Positions 1 through 8,493 of a stretch of DNA of 64,000 bases are shown here, piece by piece. The DNA comes from M269 sp964640795 (GTDB lineage Bacteria > Pseudomonadota > Gammaproteobacteria > Enterobacterales > Alteromonadaceae). Position numbers and translations under genes: made by a program. The DNA is taken from positions 62,001 to 126,000 of the forward strand of contig CAZXIN010000010.1 in assembly GCA_964640795.1 (NCBI GenBank), given 5' to 3'. Within the stretch, counting starts at the first letter, position 1; every line of letters begins with the position of its first letter. The notes under the pieces were generated by a model that searched no databases, had not been told where the DNA came from, and saw nothing but the letters and a program-made list of their open reading frames with translations.

Positions 1-16
1 ATAAAGGATGTTAGTT

Positions 17-694
17 ATGTATTACGACACACTTATAAACTTAACTCATCGTACACAAACTAAAACGCAACCTATCGAAAAGAAAGATGGTCAACATAAA
101 GGTATACCTATGTTTCTACAGAGGGCTATTGCACTGCTAGCCATTATTATCTTATCACCTATTCTACTGATAACGATGCTACTTATTCGACTCGACAGTT
201 CAGGCAATTGCCTCTTCAGCCAAGTTAGGGTCGGAAAATACGGTAGGCACTTTAATATGTATAAATTCCGTTCTATGTATCTTTCTTCAGATCCAAAGTA
301 TCAACAACCAAATCCTGAAGACAGTGATCGTGATGGTGTTTGTAAGAAATACAAAAAAGATCCACGTATTACTAAGGTGGGTGGTTTTATTCGTAAGTAC
401 TCTATCGATGAACTTCCACAGCTTATCAATATAGTCAAAGGTGATATGGCATTGATTGGCCCTAGACCCGCCCTATCCACAGAAGTTGATGCTTATTCAA
501 CATCTGCTTTTGGTCGAGTCAATGGTGTGCCCGGCATATCAGGTCTTTGGCAAGTATCGGGCCGCGCAGATACAAACTTCGATACACAAGTTCAACTCGA
601 TAAAGAATACTTAAGAAAACAGTCAATTTGGTTGGACATTAAAATCGCTTTCATGACAGTTCCTTGTGTAATAAGCGCCAAAGGGGCCTATTGA
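17..694 (+). CDS. Undecaprenyl-phosphate sugar-1-phosphate transferase (initiating glycosyltransferase)
   Basis: Bacterial sugar transferase family (WcaJ/PglC type, catalytic domain only). It would start polysaccharide repeat-unit synthesis by moving a sugar-1-phosphate onto undecaprenyl phosphate at the inner membrane. One hydrophobic helix lies near residues 35-55, followed by family motifs visible in the protein: RVGKYGRHFNMYKFRSM, SIDELPQLINIVKGDMALIGPRP and GISGLWQVSGR. The large N-terminal membrane region of full WbaP/WcaJ proteins is absent, as in short PglC-like forms. ATG codons occur at 8, 17 and 110; 17 is preferred because an AAAGG sequence at 3-7 sits at proper distance. It heads a same-strand polysaccharide locus. 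The sugar is not predictable. Confidence 0.9.
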   Translation: MYYDTLINLTHRTQTKTQPIEKKDGQHKGIPMFLQRAIALLAIIILSPILLITMLLIRLDSSGNCLFSQVRVGKYGRHFNMYKFRSMYLSSDPKYQQPNPEDSDRDGVCKKYKKDPRITKVGGFIRKYSIDELPQLINIVKGDMALIGPRPALSTEVDAYSTSAFGRVNGVPGISGLWQVSGRADTNFDTQVQLDKEYLRKQSIWLDIKIAFMTVPCVISAKGAY

Positions 695-718
695 ACCCCA
701 TTCGCCATTCAAACCGAA

Positions 719-1103
719 AATTAAAACTGAACTCAAGCACCTTTCGCGATTAAAATCGCTCCCACAGTGCCAAACAGCAATCCTGCCAACAATAGCACTG
801 TGGGGCCCGCTTTAGCCGGGAATTAAAACTAAACGCAAGCCTCTTTCGTGATTAAAATCACTTCCCCAGTGCGACTCGCACTGCCGAACGACACTCCTGT
901 CAACACTAACACTGTGGAACCCGCTTTAGCCGGAAATTAAAACTGAACTCAAGCCTCTTTCGTGATTGAAATCGCTCCCATAATCCCACCAGCAAACCGG
1001 CTCACACTGCCGAACGACACTCCTGTCAACAATAACACTGTGGGACCGGCTTTAGCCGGGAATTAAAACTGAACTCAAGCCTCTTTCGTGATTAAAATCG
1101 CTC
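719..1103. repeat. REP-like tandem array (about 3.3 units of 102-126 bp)
   Basis: Three units begin near 719, 821 and 935, with a partial fourth at 1061-1103. Each starts AATTAAAACTRAACNCAAG, continues with a CGTGATTAAAATCGCTCC-like segment, and ends with CACTGTGG followed by an imperfect to perfect CCGGCTTTAGCCGG palindrome. The CCCACAGTG and CACTGTGGG segments within a unit are also mutually inverted. This is the layout of REP/BIME intergenic elements. It fills the space between the sugar transferase and the export lipoprotein genes and contains no credible gene. Related fragments occur at about 43981-44060. Confidence 0.75.
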
Positions 1104-1122
1104 ACAAATCCACGGTTTTCAA

Positions 1123-1159
1123 TTTGCAAATACGCAAAAAGCCATTAGCAAAATGCAAA
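1123..1159. promoter_or_regulatory. Candidate activator-binding sites (two TTTGC/GCAAA palindromes)
   Basis: Site 1 at 1123-1138 reads TTTGC-N6-GCAAA and site 2 at 1145-1159 reads TTAGC-N5-GCAAA. They lie about 60-95 bp upstream of a -24/-12-like promoter, which is the usual place for an enhancer of a sigma-54 activator. The same motif, TTTGC-N5-GCAAA, recurs at 11328-11342 next to the sigma-54 activator gene. Binding by that activator is an inference. Confidence 0.45.
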
Positions 1160-1219
1160 ATAAGGTTTCAACAAAAACAAAAAACCTATAATAAACAAAA
1201 GCTTAAAAATTTATTTTTC

Positions 1220-1235
1220 TGGCCTGTTTACTGCA
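1220..1235 (+). promoter_or_regulatory. Candidate sigma-54 (-24/-12) promoter
   Basis: The sequence TGGCCTGTTTACTGCA matches the RpoN consensus TGGCACRNNNNTTGCW at the key GG and GC dinucleotides with exactly ten bases between them; three other consensus positions differ. It would start transcription near 1247, about 50 bp before the export lipoprotein ATG at 1297. The nearby sigma-54 activator gene at 11366-12823 and the upstream palindromes support the call. Confidence 0.5.
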
Positions 1236-1296
1236 ATTGGTATTTATCAGCAAACAAAGCTGTTTTACAACGGATAGACAGACAGGAATAAATACT

Positions 1297-2568
1297 ATGG
1301 CTAAGAGCAAGAAAACAAGACCTTCAGTTGTCATCACATCTCTCTGTGCAATCGTCTTATCTGGATGTGCTCAAAAGCACAGTCTGGAATCCGTCGACAA
1401 TACTCATTCTGGATTTTACGGTTCGCTCAGCGACAAAGGAGAGCTTTTTGAACAGCAAAGTGTCCCTTCAAAAATATTCTCTGCACAACTAGACTGTCAA
1501 AGCCAACAAGATTTTGGTGCGGCACTGAATTATCGAGTAGATAAACCTATCTTATCTCGCTCTCCTAGTCAGGCGCCGTTACCTGCATCACAAAATCCAA
1601 CAAAACAAACATTGCCTTTAAGTCCTGGAGATATGATCGAGATCATGATGGAGTTTGGGGATGGCTTTAACGGGTACTATGTTCTCGATAATGTTGGCCT
1701 ACTCACTTTACCGATAATTCATCCAATTGACGCGGCAGGATTATCTCCTAGAGAGTTGGCCAGCAAAGTCGAGTTAGCTCTGATCAAGGCCAAGGTTTTT
1801 CGTCCTGCCACAGCGACAGTCAATGTCAAAGTTCTTCATTTGGCGGCGATAGAGGTTCCAGTCACTGGTGCCGTATTTCAACCAGGGCGAGTTATGATTA
1901 ACAAAAAATCAGCCAACTCAGAGCTAGATCAACGCGTCGTTGCCACAGGCGACTATAGTAATAAACGTTTATTATCCGAAGCGATAAGAGCCGCATATGG
2001 CGTTAGGCCTGATGCCAAATTAGATCAAGTTATTCTTATACGTCGCGGATGGCAGATACAAGTTGATCTCACGGGCATTCTATCTGGTATGCCAGTTAGG
2101 GATTACCCTCTTATTGCAGGTGATCAGGTGATCGTCCCCAGTTCTGGATGTTTTCAATCACACTTAGTGAGGCCTAGTCAGATTACCCCGAAAGGTATTC
2201 GTGTGTTCATGTCAAACCTCATTGACTCAGCCTTTAACAATTCAAGTGCAGGTGTTGGCCGCTACTCAACCAATATTCCTTATGGCACTAAGCTTTTGCA
2301 AGCAGCTGTCTCAGCTAATTGTGTTGGCGGGAAAGAGTGGACTAATGCACCTCGTAAGGTTGTTCTTGTCAGTGTGAACCCAATAACACAACAAACTCAA
2401 GTTGCTGAGCGTTCTATCGAGCAGCTTATTCGCCACTCTGATCGTGACAATATCAATCCTTACGTCATGCCAAATGATGCCATCGCTTGCTATGACTCAA
2501 ATATGACAAACTTTCGCGATATCACTCGGGCTATAGCCGATATCCTAACGCCATTCAGCTTATTGTAG
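1297..2568 (+). CDS. Wza-like polysaccharide export outer-membrane lipoprotein
   Basis: Polysaccharide export protein family, expected to form the outer-membrane channel for exopolysaccharide or capsule. The 423-residue product starts with a lipoprotein signal ending in LSGC (lipobox cysteine near residue 24). An export-domain segment follows (LSPGDMIEIMMEFG, then TLPIIHPIDAAGLSPREL), and then SLBB-like segments (IEVPVTGAVFQPGRV; DYPLIAGDQVIVPSSG). The ATG at 1297 is chosen because it begins the signal peptide and follows AGGAAT at 1284-1289; an in-frame TTG at 1237 is less likely. It is 8 bp before the chain-length gene and probably the first gene of that operon. Confidence 0.88.
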   Translation: MAKSKKTRPSVVITSLCAIVLSGCAQKHSLESVDNTHSGFYGSLSDKGELFEQQSVPSKIFSAQLDCQSQQDFGAALNYRVDKPILSRSPSQAPLPASQNPTKQTLPLSPGDMIEIMMEFGDGFNGYYVLDNVGLLTLPIIHPIDAAGLSPRELASKVELALIKAKVFRPATATVNVKVLHLAAIEVPVTGAVFQPGRVMINKKSANSELDQRVVATGDYSNKRLLSEAIRAAYGVRPDAKLDQVILIRRGWQIQVDLTGILSGMPVRDYPLIAGDQVIVPSSGCFQSHLVRPSQITPKGIRVFMSNLIDSAFNNSSAGVGRYSTNIPYGTKLLQAAVSANCVGGKEWTNAPRKVVLVSVNPITQQTQVAERSIEQLIRHSDRDNINPYVMPNDAIACYDSNMTNFRDITRAIADILTPFSLL

Positions 2569-2576
2569 GAGGCTGT

Positions 2577-3971
2577 ATGAAGCATTATCCAATAGCAATA
2601 CCTACACCATTTGATACTTTCAGGGCGAAAGTTTATCAGGTCTTTAAATGGCCCTACTTAACTTTTACATGCGCATCTTATGTATTGATCGGCTTCATTG
2701 TGTTCCTTTACATGAATAAGCAACCAACGTTCAAAAGTGAGTTGGCGCTTGTCCTTCCAGGAACCGGTGCTTCCTCAAGCGTGTCGATAGACGATGTCGG
2801 TCAGGTCGTTTCACAAACCAGTGCGCCTTTTTCATCCAGAGGGTTCAACCCCAGAGTTAACTATAAAGAGATGCTTATCAGTCGCCGTGTCATTGAGCAT
2901 GCAAGCGATGAAATGGCTATGACGTTACAACGATTTGGACAACCTAAAATTACACTCACCGAGCAAACGTCAATACTAGAAGTCAGTATTTCAGGTACAT
3001 CGCCCTTGCAAGCGCAAAAAAAAGCATGGTCTTTGTATAAAGGGTTGCAGGAAGAACTGGACCGTTTACGGGCCGACGAAGTTAATCGCCGAGATGTGAG
3101 TATTCAAAAAGTACTTGAGGAATATCGCATAAGACTCAATGAGGCACGCAACAACATTCTTGAGTTTCAAGAAAACTCCTTTTTGGTTTCTCAGGAGCAA
3201 TTCGCCATACTGGTTTCTAACCTTGAAAGCCTTAAGAACAAAAGGCGTTACCTTTCAGCTGAGTCTGCCAACCTCCGAGACTACAATGACGGACTGGGTA
3301 AGAACTTGGGAATATCGCCCGATCTTGCTGGCAAAGCCTTTATTCTGCAATCAGATGTTGAGTTCAGAGGGCTACTCAATGAACTAGACATTAGCACTGC
3401 CCAACTCACTCAGTATTTATCTCGCTGGGGAGAGGGGCACCCTAAAGTGATCGCCGAGCAACAACGTTTTAACAGTGCCAAGGCAGCGCTGCTGGATAGG
3501 AGCAACCTGGTTGCTGGTCCACACGCGGCGGCAGCGTTTGGCAACCTGACATTGGATCCAAACCCTAAACGTGCACAGATGTTTGCCGACCTGATTGATT
3601 CATCAGCCAAACTCGAAGGTAAAGAAGCAGAAATAATTGCGCTACAACGAACCGAGGCTAAGTTGAATGATCAAATCAAAATATTTGCCAGAGAATCTGC
3701 CGTGCTTGATCGACTGCAAAGAGAGTTCGATCTCGCTGAGGCTATTTTTACATCAGCGGCGGCTAGGCTTGAAGCAGGTAAGGCAGATGTCTTCGCTTCA
3801 TATCCAGTGGTTCAACTGCTAACAGAACCCTCATTAGCGATCCAAGCGCAAAGTCCTATTCCTCAGATCGGTATTGCTGCGGGTCTTATCGGTATTATTT
3901 TCATTACTTCAGGAGTTACCGTGTTATGCAATCGAAGACGCATTATCAAAGCACTATTGAAGAGAAGCTAA
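2577..3971 (+). CDS. Wzz/GumC-like polysaccharide chain-length determinant (co-polymerase)
   Basis: Inner-membrane chain-length/export protein of 464 residues. A first membrane helix (about residues 26-46) and a second near the C-terminus (about 430-455) bracket a large periplasmic region. That region has long Glu/Arg/Gln-rich coiled-coil stretches (about 160-240 and 330-400), the architecture of Wzz/GumC co-polymerases. No Walker A motif or tyrosine-kinase tail is visible, so it belongs to the kinase-less type. The stop is preceded by a basic end (NRRRIIKALLKRS), and the next gene overlaps it by 46 bp, implying coupled translation. Confidence 0.85.
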   Translation: MKHYPIAIPTPFDTFRAKVYQVFKWPYLTFTCASYVLIGFIVFLYMNKQPTFKSELALVLPGTGASSSVSIDDVGQVVSQTSAPFSSRGFNPRVNYKEMLISRRVIEHASDEMAMTLQRFGQPKITLTEQTSILEVSISGTSPLQAQKKAWSLYKGLQEELDRLRADEVNRRDVSIQKVLEEYRIRLNEARNNILEFQENSFLVSQEQFAILVSNLESLKNKRRYLSAESANLRDYNDGLGKNLGISPDLAGKAFILQSDVEFRGLLNELDISTAQLTQYLSRWGEGHPKVIAEQQRFNSAKAALLDRSNLVAGPHAAAAFGNLTLDPNPKRAQMFADLIDSSAKLEGKEAEIIALQRTEAKLNDQIKIFARESAVLDRLQREFDLAEAIFTSAAARLEAGKADVFASYPVVQLLTEPSLAIQAQSPIPQIGIAAGLIGIIFITSGVTVLCNRRRIIKALLKRS

Positions 3972-5194
3972 TCATTGGGGCTCTTATTTTCACTTACCCA
4001 ATATACGCGATTGGCGGCCTATACATCACAGGTGCTGCTTTAGGTTGGATTGTGTTAGCGCTAGTCTTATTTAGAGCTTTCATTGAAGGCTATAGTGTCA
4101 TCAAACCTGTCCCTGCCATTGTTTGGTCATGGGTCCTCGGTATGTTCTTGATGCTCATTTGTCTTTGGGTAGCTCATGCTCAATGGTCGTTAGGCACCAC
4201 ACAAACCATTAAAAGTAGCGTTGGGTGGGCCAAAGGTTGGGCATTGCTGGCGCTTTTTCCACTGTTAGGTGTTTTAGTTGATATAAAGCCAGAGAGCATC
4301 ATTCGTGCTATTTGCGTCATTGGCAAACACACTTTTATCTTCGGCGTTATCACCGTCCTATTGTATATGGTGAAATTTCAGGGGCACTTGTTTGTATCCC
4401 CTTTACGCGTTTTTGGTGGCGCGGGTGATAGTTTTTTTACGGTTAGTTTATACGGTACGAACCCCGAAACGGGCGCTGGAAGATGGCAATTCTTTGCTCC
4501 TTGGGCTCCCGCAGCAGGGTTTCTAGCCTGCATCTTCATTATTTTCTGTTTGCAAGAGACCGACAAAGCTTGGCGCACATGGGGAATACTTGGGTGCATT
4601 ACACTCGCAGTCTTGTCTCAGTCGCGAGCAGGATGGGCCATTTTCATTTGTATTATCCCTTTCTACTTGTTGATTGGAAAAATACGCAACCCCTGGGTCA
4701 TGATCGCCTGTGGCCTAATACTTCCCATAATACTCGTCACTGGTGAGCCACTATACGTCTGGGTTATGGATACATTTCAGCAAATAAAAGAGTCTCGTCC
4801 CGACTCCACCAGAGTGCGTTCTACCCTAGAAAGTTTAGCCCTTCAACGCTGGCAGAGCGAAGCCGTATTCTGGGGACATGGTGTTGTTGAACCAGGACCT
4901 AAAATTGTAGAAGGAATGCCCATTGGTTCACACCATACATGGCTGGGTTTGCTCTTTGTTAAAGGCAGTGTTGGGCTATTTGCTCTGGCAGTACCTATGA
5001 TTATTTCAATGGCCTTTTTCTTGTTCTTCATTCAACAGAACATAAAGGCACGTGCCGCTTTCTGCATGCTGCTTGTGTTCACCTTTTATAGCTTTTTCGA
5101 GAATTTAGAAATCCTCGCTTACTTGTATTGGCCTGCTCTACTGTGGATTGGTATAGCAATGAAAGACATTCAATGGAGGCGTATCCATGCTTAA
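3926..5194 (+). CDS. O-antigen ligase / Wzy polymerase-like membrane protein
   Basis: A 422-residue polytopic inner-membrane protein with roughly ten hydrophobic segments and a large periplasmic loop (about residues 150-190 and 285-335), typical of the Wzy_C/O-antigen ligase superfamily. The motif SQSRAGWAIF and the late HHTWLGLLFVKG segment fit the family. In this locus its likely job is polymerisation of the repeat unit, but ligase and polymerase cannot be told apart by sequence alone. It overlaps the chain-length gene by 46 bp and the next gene by 8 bp. Confidence 0.75.
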   Translation: MQSKTHYQSTIEEKLIIGALIFTYPIYAIGGLYITGAALGWIVLALVLFRAFIEGYSVIKPVPAIVWSWVLGMFLMLICLWVAHAQWSLGTTQTIKSSVGWAKGWALLALFPLLGVLVDIKPESIIRAICVIGKHTFIFGVITVLLYMVKFQGHLFVSPLRVFGGAGDSFFTVSLYGTNPETGAGRWQFFAPWAPAAGFLACIFIIFCLQETDKAWRTWGILGCITLAVLSQSRAGWAIFICIIPFYLLIGKIRNPWVMIACGLILPIILVTGEPLYVWVMDTFQQIKESRPDSTRVRSTLESLALQRWQSEAVFWGHGVVEPGPKIVEGMPIGSHHTWLGLLFVKGSVGLFALAVPMIISMAFFLFFIQQNIKARAAFCMLLVFTFYSFFENLEILAYLYWPALLWIGIAMKDIQWRRIHA

Positions 5195-6278
5195 AAAATT
5201 CGATTCATATATTGTCGGTTACTACGGCATGCAAAACACGGGTGACGATGTATTGCTCTACACGACGCAATGGGCGAGTCAGCGCTTTTTAAATGATAAA
5301 AAAAGCGCAATCAGCTGTGTTTCAAACAACCATCGTTCAGAGTTTGATCACACAGCCGCATTGCCTGTGCCTTCGTTCAAGGGGCATCAGAGGCTTTTAC
5401 ATTATAGAAATGCGCTATCAAGTAAAAAGATACTCTTTGGCGGAGGCTCAGTACTTCATAGCGAAAAAGATATCCAGCTCAAACGCCATCTCATCAGACT
5501 TGCTGGGCCAAACGCTAGCCGCTGTGTAGGTGTTGGTATAGGGCCTTTTGAATCGCTCGGTGCAGAGAAAGCTTGTGCTAAATTCCTAAATGAATGCGGC
5601 TTTGTTGGTGTTCGTGATCCTGAGAGCTTAGCCATTGCAAACGCACTATCACCTAAAGCAAACGTAAAGCTGACATTCGATCTAGCTCCTCTCATGCTCT
5701 GTCATGATATCAACAAAGTTATCCCGGTAGAGCGTAAAGGCATCATGTTCAACTTTTGCCAGCAAGCTATTAACCCATTGGGTGATGTGGACTCTAACGG
5801 TGAAAAAAAACGCTTGTTCGAAGCCATAGAGCTTATTGAGAGAGTCTGGAATGAAACTCACCAACCTATCCATTTAGTCGATTTTAATGGTCACCCAAAG
5901 TTAGGGGACTTTCACATTCACCAGCAAATCATGGCGAGAGTGTCAGGCCAAGTAGATATTTCGCATATTGAGTATGATCCTAACCCTTTTCGCGTTTTGC
6001 AACGCATAGCAGGGTACCGAGCCATCGTTTCAATGCGACTACACGGGAGTATTCTTGGCTTTTTAACACGAACACCTGTGATATCTATCAATTACCACAG
6101 CAAGAGCTATAGCTGGTGTAACCAAGTAGGCGTTCCTAAAGAATACCAGTTTGATGCACATCATTTATGCCCTGAAGAACTAACGAGGCAATTATTAGTA
6201 GGCATTGGTACGGGGTTTGCTCAACCATCAATGAGTATCGATCAATCTATAGATTACGCATTGTCGAATTGGAGTTAA
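5187..6278 (+). CDS. Polysaccharide pyruvyl transferase family protein (WcaK/CsaB-like)
   Basis: A 363-residue protein of the polysaccharide pyruvyl transferase family, which adds pyruvate ketals to sugars of exopolysaccharides using phosphoenolpyruvate. Family features include the N-terminal GYYGMQNTGDDVLLY (the G-x-NxGDD-type start), KKILFGGGSVLH, FVGVRDPESL and, near the C-terminus, VSMRLHGSILGFLTRTPVISI. The last segment matches the conserved SxRLHG block. The start overlaps the ligase-like gene by 8 bp. It suggests a pyruvylated, acidic exopolysaccharide. The acceptor sugar is unknown. Confidence 0.85.
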   Translation: MLKKFDSYIVGYYGMQNTGDDVLLYTTQWASQRFLNDKKSAISCVSNNHRSEFDHTAALPVPSFKGHQRLLHYRNALSSKKILFGGGSVLHSEKDIQLKRHLIRLAGPNASRCVGVGIGPFESLGAEKACAKFLNECGFVGVRDPESLAIANALSPKANVKLTFDLAPLMLCHDINKVIPVERKGIMFNFCQQAINPLGDVDSNGEKKRLFEAIELIERVWNETHQPIHLVDFNGHPKLGDFHIHQQIMARVSGQVDISHIEYDPNPFRVLQRIAGYRAIVSMRLHGSILGFLTRTPVISINYHSKSYSWCNQVGVPKEYQFDAHHLCPEELTRQLLVGIGTGFAQPSMSIDQSIDYALSNWS

Positions 6279-6283
6279 GTATT

Positions 6284-7195
6284 ATGAATAGAATAAAATT
6301 TTCTGTCGTTATTCCACTCTACAACAAGGAAAAAAGCATCGCAAAAACATTGGCGTCAGTTAAGCAACAGCGCTTTCCTGCCAGTGAAATCATCGTCATT
6401 GATGATGGCTCTACAGACAACAGCATCAAACAAGTTTTAGCCGCAAACATCCCTACCTTAAAGCTCATAAAGCAAACAAACAAAGGTGTTTCTGCAGCCC
6501 GAAACCTTGGTGTCGAAAAGTCTTCAAATGAGTTTATTGCATTTATCGATGCTGATGACCAATGGTCTCCCTTCTTCCTCGATGAAATGAGAAAACTCAT
6601 TAACAAATTCCCCGAACAAGCGTTTTTTGCTAGCAACTATCAAAAGGTTCAAGGCAAAAGCTTATATCAGAATCCCAAATTAGCGCTACCTGATATGGAC
6701 GCTACAGGTGTTTTACTCTCCAATTACTTTGAGGTCAGTGGGCAGGGTGATTTACCTTTTATGGCTTCCAGTACGGTGATCACAAAAAAACTATTCAAAC
6801 AACTCGGTGGGTTTCCTGTCGGTGAAGCCATGGGGGAAGATCAAGCATTGTTTAGTCAGGCTTGCCTCCATTCTCCTATTGCTTATTCACCGCTGATTTT
6901 ACTGTTCTATCATACAGACTCAGAAAACCGAGCGTGCGAACGTCACATTCCGAGTGAAATATTGCCATTCGCTCAACGACTAATCGCTTGGTCGGCATCT
7001 TGTAATGATGAAGCATTGAAACGATCGGTGCTCACTTACTGTGCAGCACACGCCTGCAACCTAGCCAAAATCAATATTCAAATGGGTAACTTAGAAACTG
7101 CAAGACAACTACTCAACCAAGATATCTGTGCACTAAAGCCCGTACATCAGGTTGTGTTCAAATTATGGTCTTATCTAAGACCTTTATCCCAGTAG
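6284..7195 (+). CDS. Family 2 glycosyltransferase
   Basis: GT-A fold glycosyltransferase of 303 residues. The N-terminal nucleotide-sugar binding region is clear: FSVVIPLYNKEKSIAKTL, IIVIDDGSTDNS, then GVSAARNLGVEKS and the metal-binding FIDADDQW. The C-terminal third is unlike other genes here and probably sets acceptor choice. The ATG at 6284 is used because a GGAG at 6271-6274 precedes it and the protein then starts MNRIKFSVVIPLYN; a TTG at 6269 is the alternative. It lies 5 bp after the pyruvyl transferase stop, so it is the same operon. Confidence 0.9.
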   Translation: MNRIKFSVVIPLYNKEKSIAKTLASVKQQRFPASEIIVIDDGSTDNSIKQVLAANIPTLKLIKQTNKGVSAARNLGVEKSSNEFIAFIDADDQWSPFFLDEMRKLINKFPEQAFFASNYQKVQGKSLYQNPKLALPDMDATGVLLSNYFEVSGQGDLPFMASSTVITKKLFKQLGGFPVGEAMGEDQALFSQACLHSPIAYSPLILLFYHTDSENRACERHIPSEILPFAQRLIAWSASCNDEALKRSVLTYCAAHACNLAKINIQMGNLETARQLLNQDICALKPVHQVVFKLWSYLRPLSQ

Positions 7196-7220
7196 TATCA
7201 GACAGATAACACGAGGTAAC

Positions 7221-8078
7221 ATGATGAAATTAAATGCTATATGTGTTCTTAAAAATGAAGCCGACATTATTGTCGACACCCTCAATAACGCGCTTAGATT
7301 CTGCGACAGTATTTTCATATTTGATAATCATTCTGATGATGGAAGTTGGGAGCTCGTTTGCGACATGGCAAAGAAAGATTCTCGTGTCATTATCGCTGCA
7401 CGCACCAAGGAAACCTACCGTAACCAGTTTAGAAACAGAATATACAATATGTTCCATCAAAATTATTCATCATCTGATTGGTGGTATATTCTCGATGCAG
7501 ACGAGCTGCTTGTTGAAGACCCGCGCCCAATGTTAGTCAAAGCAATGCAACGTAATAAAAACCAGATGCGCGTATGGCAAGCGCAATTTTACTTCACCGA
7601 TCATGATTTGGAACATTATGAAAATGAAGATAAGTTACTGAGTGTTCCAGAGAGGCGCTTTTACTACCGGATCAATTGGCGAGAGCCACGTTTTTTCCGT
7701 AATTCGCCAACAGAAAACTGGCCAGAACATATCAGCGGCAAAGTGCCGCCTTTCTGCGCCAACTTGTATCATCCTTCACCCATTTGCCGTCATTATGCAG
7801 AGCGAACACCGGAACAGATTCAAGCACGCCGAAAGCTTAGAGTGAAAAACCCCTATAGCTTCCTTCATGTGAAGAAGAAGCCTATAGACGATTGGTTACG
7901 AAAGGCTGAGGATTGCTTCTATTATCAGCCCGGCCTCAGCATGCAATTCCCACTATCAGACAGGTTAGGCTACTACCTAAACCAATCAACCTATTGGATA
8001 AAATGGCGGCTTAAGAATGTCCTCTCACTCAAACAACTCATCACTCAGAAGCTAACCAATGTACTTGGTTTAAGCTAA
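7221..8078 (+). CDS. Glycosyltransferase family 2-like protein
   Basis: A 285-residue putative glycosyltransferase of the type that begins with an N-E-A-D core (AICVLKNEADIIVDTL) and carries a D-N-H-S-D-D-G segment (FIFDNHSDDGSWE) and a YILDADELL metal-binding motif. This resembles GT2_4-type enzymes rather than classical GT2 proteins. The rest is rich in Trp, Tyr, Arg and His. It is the last gene of the plus-strand polysaccharide arm, 25 bp after the previous gene, and is followed by a hairpin at 8105-8119. The substrate is unknown. Confidence 0.82.
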   Translation: MMKLNAICVLKNEADIIVDTLNNALRFCDSIFIFDNHSDDGSWELVCDMAKKDSRVIIAARTKETYRNQFRNRIYNMFHQNYSSSDWWYILDADELLVEDPRPMLVKAMQRNKNQMRVWQAQFYFTDHDLEHYENEDKLLSVPERRFYYRINWREPRFFRNSPTENWPEHISGKVPPFCANLYHPSPICRHYAERTPEQIQARRKLRVKNPYSFLHVKKKPIDDWLRKAEDCFYYQPGLSMQFPLSDRLGYYLNQSTYWIKWRLKNVLSLKQLITQKLTNVLGLS

Positions 8079-8104
8079 GCACAATCAACGAGTGTTATTC
8101 ATAA

Positions 8105-8130
8105 CGGGCAGGACACTGCCCATTATTTTC
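8105..8130 (+). terminator. Probable rho-independent terminator of the plus-strand EPS arm
   Basis: Stem GGGCA-GGACAC-TGCCC at 8105-8120 followed by ATTATTTTCC, 27 bp after the stop of the last glycosyltransferase gene. The stem is short but well placed. Confidence 0.6.
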
Positions 8131-8164
8131 CTGCCTTCAGCAATATCTGTTCATTGCGTCCTTG

Positions 8165-8372
8165 TATACCAATCAGTATAGATAGTTACCCACCTCAGAC
8201 ACGTCTTTGCAAGTTTAAAAACGCCTGCTCTCTATTGCGCTACTTTGATTTACAGCTAAATGGACTTGGGAGTTAGGCCGAAACAGGAGCTACTAGGCTT
8301 GCAATATCACACCTAGATCACCTTTCTTTTAACGCTCGCTGCGCGATCAATTCATTAGATATGATTGGTATA
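8165..8372. mobile_element. MITE-like element with 11-bp terminal inverted repeats
   Basis: A 208-bp non-coding segment bounded by TATACCAATCA at 8165-8175 and its exact inverse TGATTGGTATA at 8362-8372. The inner parts of the ends also partly match. It encodes no open frame of note and lies in the gap between two convergent polysaccharide arms. This gap (8079-8493) otherwise holds only the terminator before it and a hairpin (GGCTAC/GTAGCC) at 8383-8401. Size, ends and position fit a miniature inverted-repeat element; no transposase is present and I could not check copy number. Confidence 0.5.
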
Positions 8373-8493
8373 AGTATAAATTGGCTACCTTTCAAGTAGC
8401 CATAACGAAGGAATGGACAACCTGTGCACTTCTCGCCAGGATTGGCTCAGAATATGCTGACTGATTCAACGAGAAAACCCAAAAGCACTAAAT

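Noticed and set aside
1088..1291. Open frame of 67 codons ahead of the export lipoprotein gene
   Set aside because: It runs through the REP-like array, enhancer-like palindromes and promoter region, has no ribosome binding site, and its Lys/Gln-rich product looks like translated AT-rich DNA.
5187..5300. Possible frameshift at gene joints in the polysaccharide arm because of overlaps (46 bp and 8 bp)
   Set aside because: Both proteins at each joint are complete with normal family ends; the overlaps are ordinary translational coupling.
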